From Diplonema papillatum (Eukaryota; Euglenozoa; Diplonemea; Diplonemida; Diplonemidae): 64,000 nucleotides of DNA. The stretch lies in the NCBI GenBank assembly GCA_030068145.1, contig JAPJBO010000849.1:1-64000 (forward strand), read 5' to 3'. The notes under the pieces are model-generated. The model was not told the DNA's origin. It ran no database searches and saw only the letters and a program-made list of their open reading frames with translations. Made by a program: the position numbers and the translations under genes. This document shows, one piece after another, positions 1 to 10,000 of the stretch (position 1 is its first letter; each line of letters begins with the position of its first letter).

Positions 1-391
<391 letters not shown>

Positions 392-392
392 A

Positions 393-1646
393 ATGAACAC
401 GGCACCCGCCTCCCCGTTGCCCTCCCGCGAGCGCACGAACTTTACGTTCCCAGCAGCGCTCGTGGAGGCTTTCCGTCGAACCTTTGTGGCGGAGCCTGAA
501 GATAGGAGGAACTATCTGACGGCCGACATGGAAGCGGCGTGCTCCCGGTTGTTCGGGGCATGTGATGAGCAGGCCCTCGCCCGGGCGAAAGGCGTCATCG
601 CTGACGTCTTGAAGGTGCAGTACAGCGAGGCAAACAAGCTGTCTGCCACGCAGGTCGTTGGCGTGGTGATGGCCTTGCACGAGAAGGACCCCCGGTCGAC
701 CGCCGAGGCAGTTGCGAACAATTCGCCAGTACCCGTTCCGACGTCATCCGTCCCGCCGCCCTCCCTCGACGTCTCGCAACGTTTGGACCAGATGATGGCC
801 CTGCTCGTCGGGCTCGCCGACAAGGTGAACCGTTTGGAAGCACAGGAAACGGCGGTCCCTGCCTCCCGAGCTCCGACCAGGATGGAGGGTTTGGGCCTCG
901 GTGTCCAGATCACTGACGGGGAGAAGATCGCTGTCGTGACCGACGTTGGTCCTGACGGGGCCTCAATCGTGGTCCTAGGGACGTCCGTGTTCGAGGCCGT
1001 CCCCCACGAACAACTGGCGCGCTACTGGAAGTTGCTCAGTGCGACGGGGAAGGATGGGCAGGCGGGGCTGGATGAGGCGGTCAACACCGAGCCGCGAGAC
1101 TGCGTGCCTCTCGCGTTGAAAGAGGTGGCGCTTAACGGAAGCACCTGGATGCCCTACGCCGACCAGGGCCCGGTTTTTCGGGATGCCCTGGTGACAGAGC
1201 TCGAGAGGCGAGCCCCAGCCGACATCCCCGGGGCGACGGCGTACGGACACGTGCTGGAACTGTCGGCGGCCTTAATAGGCGACGATCCCCTGGAGGACGT
1301 GCTCGAGCGCGCCGGCGAGATGCTCGAGTTTTGGCGTGTCCGCTCCAACCAGGGGTACGCTGCGGCCGACGCCTTCGCAGCGACGCTCGACGAAGCACCG
1401 GCTATGTCGCAACGGCTCAAGAAGGCGAGAGCAGCGGCAGAGAAGGCAGCCGAGAAGAAGACCGCAAAGGCGAAGCAGGCCCAACCAGAAGCGCGAGACG
1501 GCGCACGCCGGGCGTCCTTTCGCGGCCGTGCATACGGGAACCGCGCCTCGGGCAGCCGCGCCCCCGGCAACCGCCACTACGGCAACCACGACGGCCGTCC
1601 ACGATCGACCAGCAACGGCAGCCGAAAGTCGGACAGCCGGAAGTGA
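393..1646 (+). CDS. Gag-like protein of YR retrotransposon
   Basis: 417-residue ORF from the first ATG after repeat A1. No named domain is recognised; the Gag role is inferred from its first position and composition. The N-terminal two thirds are mixed helical sequence with a Pro/Ser-rich linker near residues 105-125 and a short leucine-heptad segment after it. A Lys/Ala-rich stretch (about 345-375) leads into a strongly basic Arg/Gly/Asn/Ser-rich tail, the kind of disordered nucleic-acid-binding end seen in Gag proteins without CCHC knuckles. It ends in TGA, and the recombinase ATG lies 21 nt downstream in another frame, so a polycistronic or reinitiation arrangement is likely. GC-rich codon use matches the other element ORFs. 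Confidence 0.75.
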   Translation: MNTAPASPLPSRERTNFTFPAALVEAFRRTFVAEPEDRRNYLTADMEAACSRLFGACDEQALARAKGVIADVLKVQYSEANKLSATQVVGVVMALHEKDPRSTAEAVANNSPVPVPTSSVPPPSLDVSQRLDQMMALLVGLADKVNRLEAQETAVPASRAPTRMEGLGLGVQITDGEKIAVVTDVGPDGASIVVLGTSVFEAVPHEQLARYWKLLSATGKDGQAGLDEAVNTEPRDCVPLALKEVALNGSTWMPYADQGPVFRDALVTELERRAPADIPGATAYGHVLELSAALIGDDPLEDVLERAGEMLEFWRVRSNQGYAAADAFAATLDEAPAMSQRLKKARAAAEKAAEKKTAKAKQAQPEARDGARRASFRGRAYGNRASGSRAPGNRHYGNHDGRPRSTSNGSRKSDSRK

Positions 1647-1666
1647 GCCGGTCGACAGTGGCGGAC

Positions 1667-2533
1667 ATGACGCGGGTGCTCGTCGGAGACGCACGGGCAC
1701 GCGCCGAGCTCGAGCACCAGTTGTTCCTGGTTCGCGACGGCCACGAGTTGGGCCGGATGCTGAAGGAGCGGATTCCTCCCGATTCGGCGCACCTTTTTGC
1801 GACTGGACAGCGGTCTACGTCAGAAGCCGAGCGGCTGGTGGCGCAGTTTCGAAGCTTCGTCGAGGAGGAGGCACCGGACACGCCGGTCGATACCGCACTC
1901 GTGCGTTTTGTTTGGAGTCGACTCGGGAGCGCAAAGCCGGCCACCGTTCGCAACTATCTGTCCCGCCTGATGACAGCTCTCGCCGATCGCGGCGTGAGGG
2001 GCGTGAGGACTCGTGCGGTGCAACAGACGTCAAAAGCCTTGCAGAGGCTGTCGGTCATGGTCCGACCACGTCAAGCGCTACCGTTGAGGCTCGAGGAGGT
2101 TCGAGAAGTCGTCGCAAAACTGGAAGCGAAAAGGCAAACCCGCGAGGCGGCGATGGTGGCGACGGTCTGGTTGTCTCGCGCTCGGGTTCCCGATGTGCGA
2201 GTCCTGACGGCAGGGGACGTAACCGAAGTCGAGAACGCCGGGGCCGTGGATGCCGAGGCGGTTGGCCTCCAGATATACCTGAAGGAGAAGCAGGCGAAGG
2301 CCCATTCGCCGCCCGAGTACCTGCCACCGGGTCCACTAACCGCGAGGTTAGTACGTCTGGCGCGACAGACGCGGTCGGGCCCGCTTTTCGCAGATACACA
2401 GGCGTCGTATCAACGTTCGCTGCAACGGATCCGGGAAGCAATGCCCCACGGAGCCGCGATGCACAGTTTCCGAAGGGGCGCCACACAAGAGCTGGAAAGG
2501 AGCGGAGTCGATCGCGATGGCCTTCAGACGTGA
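1667..2533 (+). CDS. Tyrosine recombinase of YR retrotransposon (C-terminus short)
   Basis: 288 residues from the ATG 21 nt after the Gag-like stop. Residues ~45-130 look like an N-terminal SAM-like core-binding domain. The catalytic domain follows: a box-I-type arginine in SRARVPDV (171-178), a lysine-rich strand (KEKQAK, 206-211) and the HxxR signature HSFRR (266-270). The expected role is strand exchange to integrate a circular DNA form, replacing a DDE integrase. The frame stops 19 residues after HxxR and no tyrosine is present there, although family members normally carry the nucleophile about 25-35 residues after HxxR. The overlapping frames also show no obvious Tyr motif. Either the tail is reached by frameshifting or the copy is damaged. 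It overlaps the RT ORF by 17 nt. Confidence 0.8.
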   Translation: MTRVLVGDARARAELEHQLFLVRDGHELGRMLKERIPPDSAHLFATGQRSTSEAERLVAQFRSFVEEEAPDTPVDTALVRFVWSRLGSAKPATVRNYLSRLMTALADRGVRGVRTRAVQQTSKALQRLSVMVRPRQALPLRLEEVREVVAKLEAKRQTREAAMVATVWLSRARVPDVRVLTAGDVTEVENAGAVDAEAVGLQIYLKEKQAKAHSPPEYLPPGPLTARLVRLARQTRSGPLFADTQASYQRSLQRIREAMPHGAAMHSFRRGATQELERSGVDRDGLQT

Positions 2534-3983
2534 GGGACAAGCCACTGACCCTCGCACCCCTTCAATAGCGCAGAAAGACGACGCCATCATGCGACGCGTG
2601 CTATTTGGTGTAGCAGGTGCGGACTACGACCTGCCGAGGGGCGACCTTGATGAGATCCTCGAGAAGATCTACAACGGCCTCGTACCGCAGGTCGGCTCTT
2701 TGGTAACCGCAACCGTCTTGACGCCCACCCGCCGTTCTGATGGCCACCGCAACGATCCGCGCGCGGAACTCGACGACTTTCCAACGGGCGTCGTGCGCCT
2801 AAACGTGCTCAGTCGCATGATGAGAGAACTTGGTCGCGATCCCTCGATTCTGGACATGTTGTCAGGCAGTGTGTCCTTTAAGGCAGCCGTACTGATGTCG
2901 CTCCCGCTGCCCGGTTCACTCACGAACTTAGCTGCCCAACACGTTCAGAAGTGCCTCGATCACGGGGTCGCCGATAAGAAGAAAAGGAAAGAACCCGTTC
3001 GGGCAGTGGTTTCACTGTTCGATGTTCCGAAGAAAGATCCGCTGGTCCGCAGGCTGATCGTCGACGGTCGGCCCGTGAATCAAGCGATGTCGAAACCACC
3101 ACGTTTCAAGCTCCCTGATCCACTCTCGCTGAATCGCCTGATACTGTCGAAATACACATGGGCCGCAAAAATCGACTTTCGCGGCTACTTTCATCAATTC
3201 CCGCTGGACGAGTACGTGAGCTCGTATTTTATTTTCCGTGTTGGTAACTCGTGGTATCGTTGGAAGAGGATGCCCATGGGTTGGGCTTGGGCGCCTGTCA
3301 TTGCGCAGCAGTCTACGGAGGCCCTGATGGGCGCCGCATTGGCGGATGGCGCGGCGTGCTACGATGACGTCATCGTTCTTGGCACCTCGCGCGAGGAGTG
3401 TTCGGACAGAGTCCAATACGTTTTGGATCGATGCAGGCGCGCTGACGTCGAGATCAACGCCAGCAAGAGCGTTATCACCCCGCAACGGCGCATCGAGTAC
3501 TTGGGAATAGAGTGGGACTTGGTGCACCGGCTCTTCCGTATCCCGGAGGCGTGGTGCAGGCTTGTAAGAGACAAGATCCTATCCTTGTTGGCGTTACGGT
3601 TTGTGACCGTTCGGCAAGCATGGTTCGTTGTAGGCTGCCTCGTCTGGGTCTCCTATGCTACGGGCACCTGGCTGTGCTCGTATGGCGGAGTTTTGGATTG
3701 GGTACGACTGACGGCGACTCGCGTGGCAAACTCGCGGCTATCCTGGGATTCTGCGATGCGGCTCGAGGTGATACACTACGTTTTGTCGGAGTTCTGCAGC
3801 GGCATGATTGGTTGCCCCCTAGGCTTGCTCCTCGTGACCTATTTGACACAGTCGTTTGGACTGATGCGAGCACCACCGGGTGGGGTGTATGTTTTAACAC
3901 CGCGTCTGGACTGCACGGGGCACAATGGGGCTCGTGGTCGTCGCAGGATGATATTTTCCACCTCGAACTGCGGACAGCCCTGA
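2517..3983 (+). CDS. Reverse transcriptase of YR retrotransposon
   Basis: 488-residue frame starting at an ATG inside the end of the recombinase gene. RT motifs in order: RRLIVDGRPVNQ (178-189); motif A AKIDFRGYFHQF (217-228, catalytic Asp220); motif B region MPMGWAWAPVIAQQ (252-265); motif C CYDDV (281-285, two Asp); and the thumb-proximal INASKS...EYLGIEWD (313-333). These are typical of DIRS/Ngaro-like RTs. From about 3795 the frame stops resembling the family, while the RNase H continues in the -1 frame. The last ~60 residues here are therefore probably out-of-frame reading, and the true product would be an RT-RNase H fusion made by a -1 shift, or the copy carries an indel. Confidence 0.88.
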   Translation: MAFRREGQATDPRTPSIAQKDDAIMRRVLFGVAGADYDLPRGDLDEILEKIYNGLVPQVGSLVTATVLTPTRRSDGHRNDPRAELDDFPTGVVRLNVLSRMMRELGRDPSILDMLSGSVSFKAAVLMSLPLPGSLTNLAAQHVQKCLDHGVADKKKRKEPVRAVVSLFDVPKKDPLVRRLIVDGRPVNQAMSKPPRFKLPDPLSLNRLILSKYTWAAKIDFRGYFHQFPLDEYVSSYFIFRVGNSWYRWKRMPMGWAWAPVIAQQSTEALMGAALADGAACYDDVIVLGTSREECSDRVQYVLDRCRRADVEINASKSVITPQRRIEYLGIEWDLVHRLFRIPEAWCRLVRDKILSLLALRFVTVRQAWFVVGCLVWVSYATGTWLCSYGGVLDWVRLTATRVANSRLSWDSAMRLEVIHYVLSEFCSGMIGCPLGLLLVTYLTQSFGLMRAPPGGVYVLTPRLDCTGHNGARGRRRMIFSTSNCGQP

Positions 3984-4303
3984 AAGGCATCTTGCGCGCA
4001 CGTGCGCTTGGCACCAGGTCTCTGCTGCTCGTGACTGATAACGAAGCAGTGTATTATGTGCTCGCAAAGGGGCACTCTTCCACGCGTCTGGCAAACCAAC
4101 TGGTTGCCCGTTATGAACAGATTATCTCCTCCTTTGAGTCCTTCCGTGTTGCTTGGATCTCTACTGACCGCATGCCCGCAGACGAGTACTCCAGAAGAGG
4201 AGGGAGTGGCGAGGACAGTTTCGGAGCCTGCCATCAGGGGATTGTCAGGCACCAGGGACTCTTCAAGGCGGACCTCAGCGTCATCAAAATGAGGGACGTA
4301 TGA
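3512..4303 (+). CDS. RNase H domain of YR retrotransposon (second frame)
   Basis: Open frame -1 relative to RT. The family-like part begins near 3800 (DWLPPRLAPRDLFD) and carries an RNase H fold with all acidic positions: VVWTDASTTGWGV (Asp near 3859), HLELRTALKGIL (Glu), LLLVTDNEAVYYVL (Asp) and WISTDRMPADEYSR (Asp). It would remove the RNA template during cDNA synthesis. There is no plausible start of its own before the domain; the upstream part of this frame overlaps RT. The natural reading is one RT-RNase H polyprotein broken by a single frameshift between about 3790 and 3820. Repeat B1 starts 18 nt after the stop. Confidence 0.82.
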   Translation: MGLGAPALPYPGGVVQACKRQDPILVGVTVCDRSASMVRCRLPRLGLLCYGHLAVLVWRSFGLGTTDGDSRGKLAAILGFCDAARGDTLRFVGVLQRHDWLPPRLAPRDLFDTVVWTDASTTGWGVCFNTASGLHGAQWGSWSSQDDIFHLELRTALKGILRARALGTRSLLLVTDNEAVYYVLAKGHSSTRLANQLVARYEQIISSFESFRVAWISTDRMPADEYSRRGGSGEDSFGACHQGIVRHQGLFKADLSVIKMRDV

Positions 4304-4321
4304 GTAGTTCGCACGGAGTTT

Positions 4322-4567
4322 CCACCGTTTGCCCCCTTTTTGTACTCCCCCTTCGAATCCCTTCGTTCCGTCTCTGACGGCCCTCTTTTTTACCTGTATG
4401 TTCTTCCCCATTCATCTGTTCCCACCTTTTTCCCGTGACTTCGACGGATGCCTCTCCTTTTGCTCTGCTGCAAAAACAGCTCGGAGCAATAGCGGAACAG
4501 CCAAGAACGGAGCCACATGCGTTCTATCGACTTCCTAGGAATAGCGAAGAAACAGAAGGGATTCCAA
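4322..4567 (+). repeat. Split direct repeat B1
   Basis: Matches B2 (4699-4941) with only a few small indels. It begins with the 36-nt core shared with the end of A1 and ends in GGGATTCCAA, directly followed by A2. The end motif is the inverse of the TTGGAATCC near the start of A (266-274), giving short inverted symmetry around the element ends. Confidence 0.86.
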
Positions 4568-5752
<1,185 letters not shown>

Positions 5753-5792
5753 GGGGAAAAAGCCACATAGCACAAACTCATACTTGACAAAG

Positions 5793-7040
5793 ATGAACGC
5801 GGACAACCTCCACGCGGTCCCCCTGGGTCCCGAAGCAGCTGCATCGGGAAGCAGAACGTCCGCGACAGTGCGTGTGGTGCACCTGCCGACGTTCAAGCAG
5901 TTCTCGCTGCAGTTGGACGGGCTGAAGGGCAAGGCAGGGGCGTACGAATCTGTCATCGAGCAGATCGGGTGGACGGGAGCGCGTGTCAGAATGCGGCGCG
6001 GCATGGCCATGATCGAGGCTCCGACACCACCACCGGCGCAGCGAGTACGCGTCGGCGACGAGGAGGCAGACATCGTCGACCTCGAAGAGCTGGAGAAGCA
6101 GCAGCGCGAAGAGCAGAAGAAGGAGAGGGTGCGCAGCCTCGAGCAGCAAATCGAGGGCCTCTCCGCGGCACACTCGCCTAAGCGCCTCCCGGACAACAAC
6201 GCCCCGAGAGGGCCGACTTACTCAAAGGCGGAGTTCGTCGCAGAGTTTGGGAGAAAAGAGGCCGAGAGGGAGTGGCGCATGGCTCTGAGGGCGCATACTG
6301 AGGGCCGAAAGAAGCAACTCGCGCGGCTACGGGCCTTGCTGGGTGAGCTGCAGCCGAAGGCCGAAACAACGGGCGACGCCGACATGCAGGACAGAGAGGA
6401 AACCACCCGCGCCGGAGACGAGACCAGAAACGCTTGGCAAGCATGGGCTCAGCAGCAGCAGCAGCAGCGGGTGACGTGGGAAAAGGCGCGAGCTGAAGCC
6501 CGAGCCTCCTGGGAGGCGATGTACGAGAAGCGGCTCCAAAACTGGGCCGAGGCCCAGGTTTGTATTGCCACGCAGCGCGAGGAAGCAGCGCTCGTGCGCC
6601 AAATGGAGTGGATGGCCGAAGTGGAGAGGAAGCTCGCTGTCTTCGAAACAGAGATGTGTGCCCGGGTGGAGTCACTACTCCCAAGCGTAACCGCAGACGC
6701 CGGGCGGGCACCAACCCCTCCAGCAGCAGATGCGCGAGCACCAGCGCAGCCAAGCCCGAACAAGAAGGGAAAGAAAGCCGAGGCGAAGGCAAAGAAGGAA
6801 GCCGCCGAGAAGGAATTCGCAGAGCAGCTCAAACAGCTCAACCAAGCCACTAACAGAGCGGAGGCCGAGCCGAAATCAAGTGGTACCGAGCAGGAGTCGA
6901 GCGGTGTCGAGCCGAATGCACACGGAGCCGAAACGAAAGCAACCGACGTCGAGCCGAAAGCAAAAGCAGCGAAAGGGGCCAAGCAGCAGACCCTCAAAGG
7001 GATGCTCAAGGGGAACCGGTACAACCCGCTGGAAAGCTAG
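5793..7040 (+). CDS. LINE ORF1 protein (coiled-coil, RNA-binding candidate)
   Basis: 415 residues from the first ATG after the 5' (CA)n junction; the frame is open further upstream only because CA repeats lack stops. No CCHC knuckle or RRM is recognised. Residues ~85-115 and ~210-285 are charged heptad-like coiled coils with a Gln run near 215. The region ~310-350 is Pro/Ala-rich and Lys-rich (KKGKKAEAKAKKEAAEKE), then short Glu/Ser/Thr imperfect repeats (xxxEPKSSGTEQESSGVEP type), ending in LKGNRYNPLES. An NR(Y/F)xPL-like end is common in LINE and gag-type proteins. The likely role is RNP assembly with the element RNA, by analogy with LINE ORF1. It ends in TAG, and the same frame stays open into ORF2 for 5.7 kb. 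Confidence 0.8.
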   Translation: MNADNLHAVPLGPEAAASGSRTSATVRVVHLPTFKQFSLQLDGLKGKAGAYESVIEQIGWTGARVRMRRGMAMIEAPTPPPAQRVRVGDEEADIVDLEELEKQQREEQKKERVRSLEQQIEGLSAAHSPKRLPDNNAPRGPTYSKAEFVAEFGRKEAEREWRMALRAHTEGRKKQLARLRALLGELQPKAETTGDADMQDREETTRAGDETRNAWQAWAQQQQQQRVTWEKARAEARASWEAMYEKRLQNWAEAQVCIATQREEAALVRQMEWMAEVERKLAVFETEMCARVESLLPSVTADAGRAPTPPAADARAPAQPSPNKKGKKAEAKAKKEAAEKEFAEQLKQLNQATNRAEAEPKSSGTEQESSGVEPNAHGAETKATDVEPKAKAAKGAKQQTLKGMLKGNRYNPLES

Positions 7041-7067
7041 GTCGCGGGGCGCCCCGGAGAAAGCTCG
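7038..7067 (+). promoter_or_regulatory. Same-frame UAG junction between ORF1 and ORF2 (candidate readthrough site)
   Basis: The ORF1 stop TAG (7038-7040) is followed in the same frame by 27 nt without a stop, then a GTG at 7068 and ORF2. The context is CTA GGT-like, with GC-rich sequence immediately 3' (GTCGCGGGGCGCCCCGG) containing a short GGGGCGCCCC palindrome that could pair. The arrangement resembles gag-UAG-pol readthrough. No ATG occurs in the ORF2 frame until 7977. Confidence 0.55.
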
Positions 7068-10000
7068 GTGGCTAGTAATCAATCAGCTAGCGATCAACGC
7101 ACCAGGGCAACCCGGGGCGCCGAACGACCTACAAACAATTCAAATGTGCGATGCTCTTGGACTGCGGAAGCGACCAACAACCCGACGCCAGCGGAAAGCG
7201 GCGACCGGTTGCTAGACAAGGCAGCAGCAGTTCTCGGAGCCAGACGTGAAGTGGTAGGGAAGGACGGAAATTGCCAGTATCAGGCACTGATTCGCGGTGG
7301 CAGGCTGAACCTCACGGCTGCCGCCTTGCGACAGAAGGTCACCCGGCAACTCCGAACGAACCCACCAACGCCTTTTGTCCCTGAGACCCCGAAATCATTT
7401 GCAGACTACCTCTTCGAAGCTGCAAGCGACGGGGTGTATGGGGACCACTATACTCTCCAAGCTGCCGCAGAAGTTTTAAAGGCGAGCGTGTGGGTTCTAT
7501 CGACACGGAACTTGACGCAGCTTCGGTGCGAAGGAAGAGCTGCGAGGGCAACCCGAGTCGTCGTCCTGACGTATCGACCCGAGCATTACGACGCGCTCGC
7601 TCTGCCGCACAGGGTGCTGCAGAAGATTTCTGCGCTGGAAGTGGGGACGTCGACGATATCGCTGCGGCAGCTCGGAGCAGAGACTGTCGCGCCAGCCCCG
7701 CGGGGGGGAGTGGCAGGGCCCCGAGGAGAAGTGGTCCTGGCGACAACAAATCTCGGGTCGTTGAACTCAAGGTGTCACAGTGTGGCGACACTGCCAGCGG
7801 ACATCATTGCGTTACAGGAAACTCGAGCTGGGCCGGAAGTGAAACGAACCAGCGAGTTCTACCTCGGGGCATATGGCGTGAGATGCCACTGGGGGGAGGA
7901 TGTACCGGTGGTCGTAGGAGCGAGCGGAATTGGGCAGCGCGTGCCGGGAGGGGCGGCAGTGACCACGAAAAGCAACATGGTAGCGACGGTAGCCCGACCC
8001 TCAACTGAGCTGGAAAGAGAGCTCTTTCGCAGTACGCGAGTCGCGCACGCAGTAGTAGCGACGGGGAACGCGCGTGCGACTATACACGTGATATCAGTAT
8101 ATGCGCATGTCGGGAAAGATTCGGAAGCCGTGAGGGAGCGCGAAAAACTCCTGGCCGGTGTGTTCGAGATGGCGGCGGGGCTGGGGCAGGTACCCGTTGT
8201 CATAATGGGGGACTTCAACACCGAGACTAGAGATAGCCCAGCTCTCGAAGCGGCCTGCGGAAGCGGTGGATGGATTGATTCGGCGGCTGTCATGGCGAGG
8301 GCGCATTCACAAGCCGCCCCGGCTACCTGTTGGGCCGGGGAGGGTGGCTCGCGTATCGACATGTGCTTCCTGAACCGAACAGCGGCGCCGGCGCTAGTAG
8401 CAGTGGTCACCGCAAAGAAGGGCCAATATGACATCCCCACCCATTGCCCGGTGTTTGTCACCCTAAGTCTGGAAGTGTTTACACAGTCAGACCCAACCGC
8501 TTGGATCCCGGCACCTTTTCCGAGGAAGCTGCCCCTGCTCTCGCCGGAGAAGAAGGAAGCGGTACTCGAGGCGGCTCTACGACGGAAGGAGGAGAAGACT
8601 GGAGTGACAGGCGCATATCAAAACGCAACGGTAGTAGCTGAAACCTACTTGCTCGAACTGCATGGCGATCCCAGACAGCCGGACGCATTGCGGGGTTGCA
8701 AAGGACGAACAGGTGGGTTTCAACAGAAGATGCAGCAGGTCTCAGCCAGGCAGGCATGTTCGACGAGAGGAGCGCTTGACTGGGCAGCAAAGCAACGCGA
8801 CAAGGTCATCGGCCTGCTCCGGACCACCATCTCCGAGACGCGACGGAGGCTTGAAAATAAATCGGTGGGCGGCCGTACTTTCGCAGAACAAAGAGCGAGA
8901 GATGCTTTACTGAGGACGGCGGGGAGGACGCAGCCACTAGGAGTCCGCCTAGGCCAGATAAGTGGAAGCCAACAAGAGCTCGAGCAGCTAATGGAAACCC
9001 TCATCGAACTAGAAGGAACCCAGCGAGATGCAATCAATTCCCTCAAGCAACAGCGGTGCCGCGCCTGGAAGGAACGAATGCAGAACGAGTGGAATGGACC
9101 TGGGAGAGGCGAGGTATACCGGTACCTGGCTGGGGGCCGGAGTAGACCACTCGCCATGCTCAGACGGAAAGACGGGACACTGACGGCTTGTTGCACCGAG
9201 ATAGACAGGATGTTGAGAAGCGACGACGCGTGGGGAGGGATCTTTTGCAAATACGCTGGGACCCCCGAACCAAGATGGGATACCTTTAAAATCCACTACG
9301 CGCGCTTCTTCCCTGCACGGCAAGCGATGCCGCACGGGCCCATCACGACAGCGGACCTGAAGGCGGCACTGGCAAAGATGAAGAAAACGTCGTCACCTGG
9401 GCTCCATGGGTGGCGCGTATACGAATTGCAGCAACTGCCGCCACAGGTTCTAGAACTCATGGCGGACGCAATGAACAGCGTCGAACGTGAAGGGGAGTGG
9501 CCAGCCCCGCTGATGCACGCAATCATCCATCTGCTCCCCAAACCAGAGAGCACTGGAGACCCGCTGTCCCAGCGCCCAATAACAATAACTCCAGTCTTGT
9601 ACAGGATATGGGCCTCGATACGGGCGCGGGATGCATTGGAGTGGATGGACGCCATAGCGCCCAGTGGGCTACACGGTTGCCGCAAACAACACGGAACCGA
9701 TGATCTCGTCTGGCACCTCGCCGCACTCATCGAGGAAGCCCATATAACGAAACAGCCGCTCTACGGTCTGGCGCTGGACTTCCAGAAGTGCTTCGACTCA
9801 GTTCCTGCGGAGATAGCGTTTAAGCTCGCCGAAGAATTGGGATTCCATCCAACGGTCCTCAAAACTCTGCGGGCCGCATATGCCAACATGCAGCGCCACT
9901 TCCGTGTTGGGAACAGCATTGGAGAAGGTTTCGTACCCACAAACGGGATCATGCAGGGGTGCCCAATCAGCGTGGTGCTGATAAACGTGTTGATCAGTGT

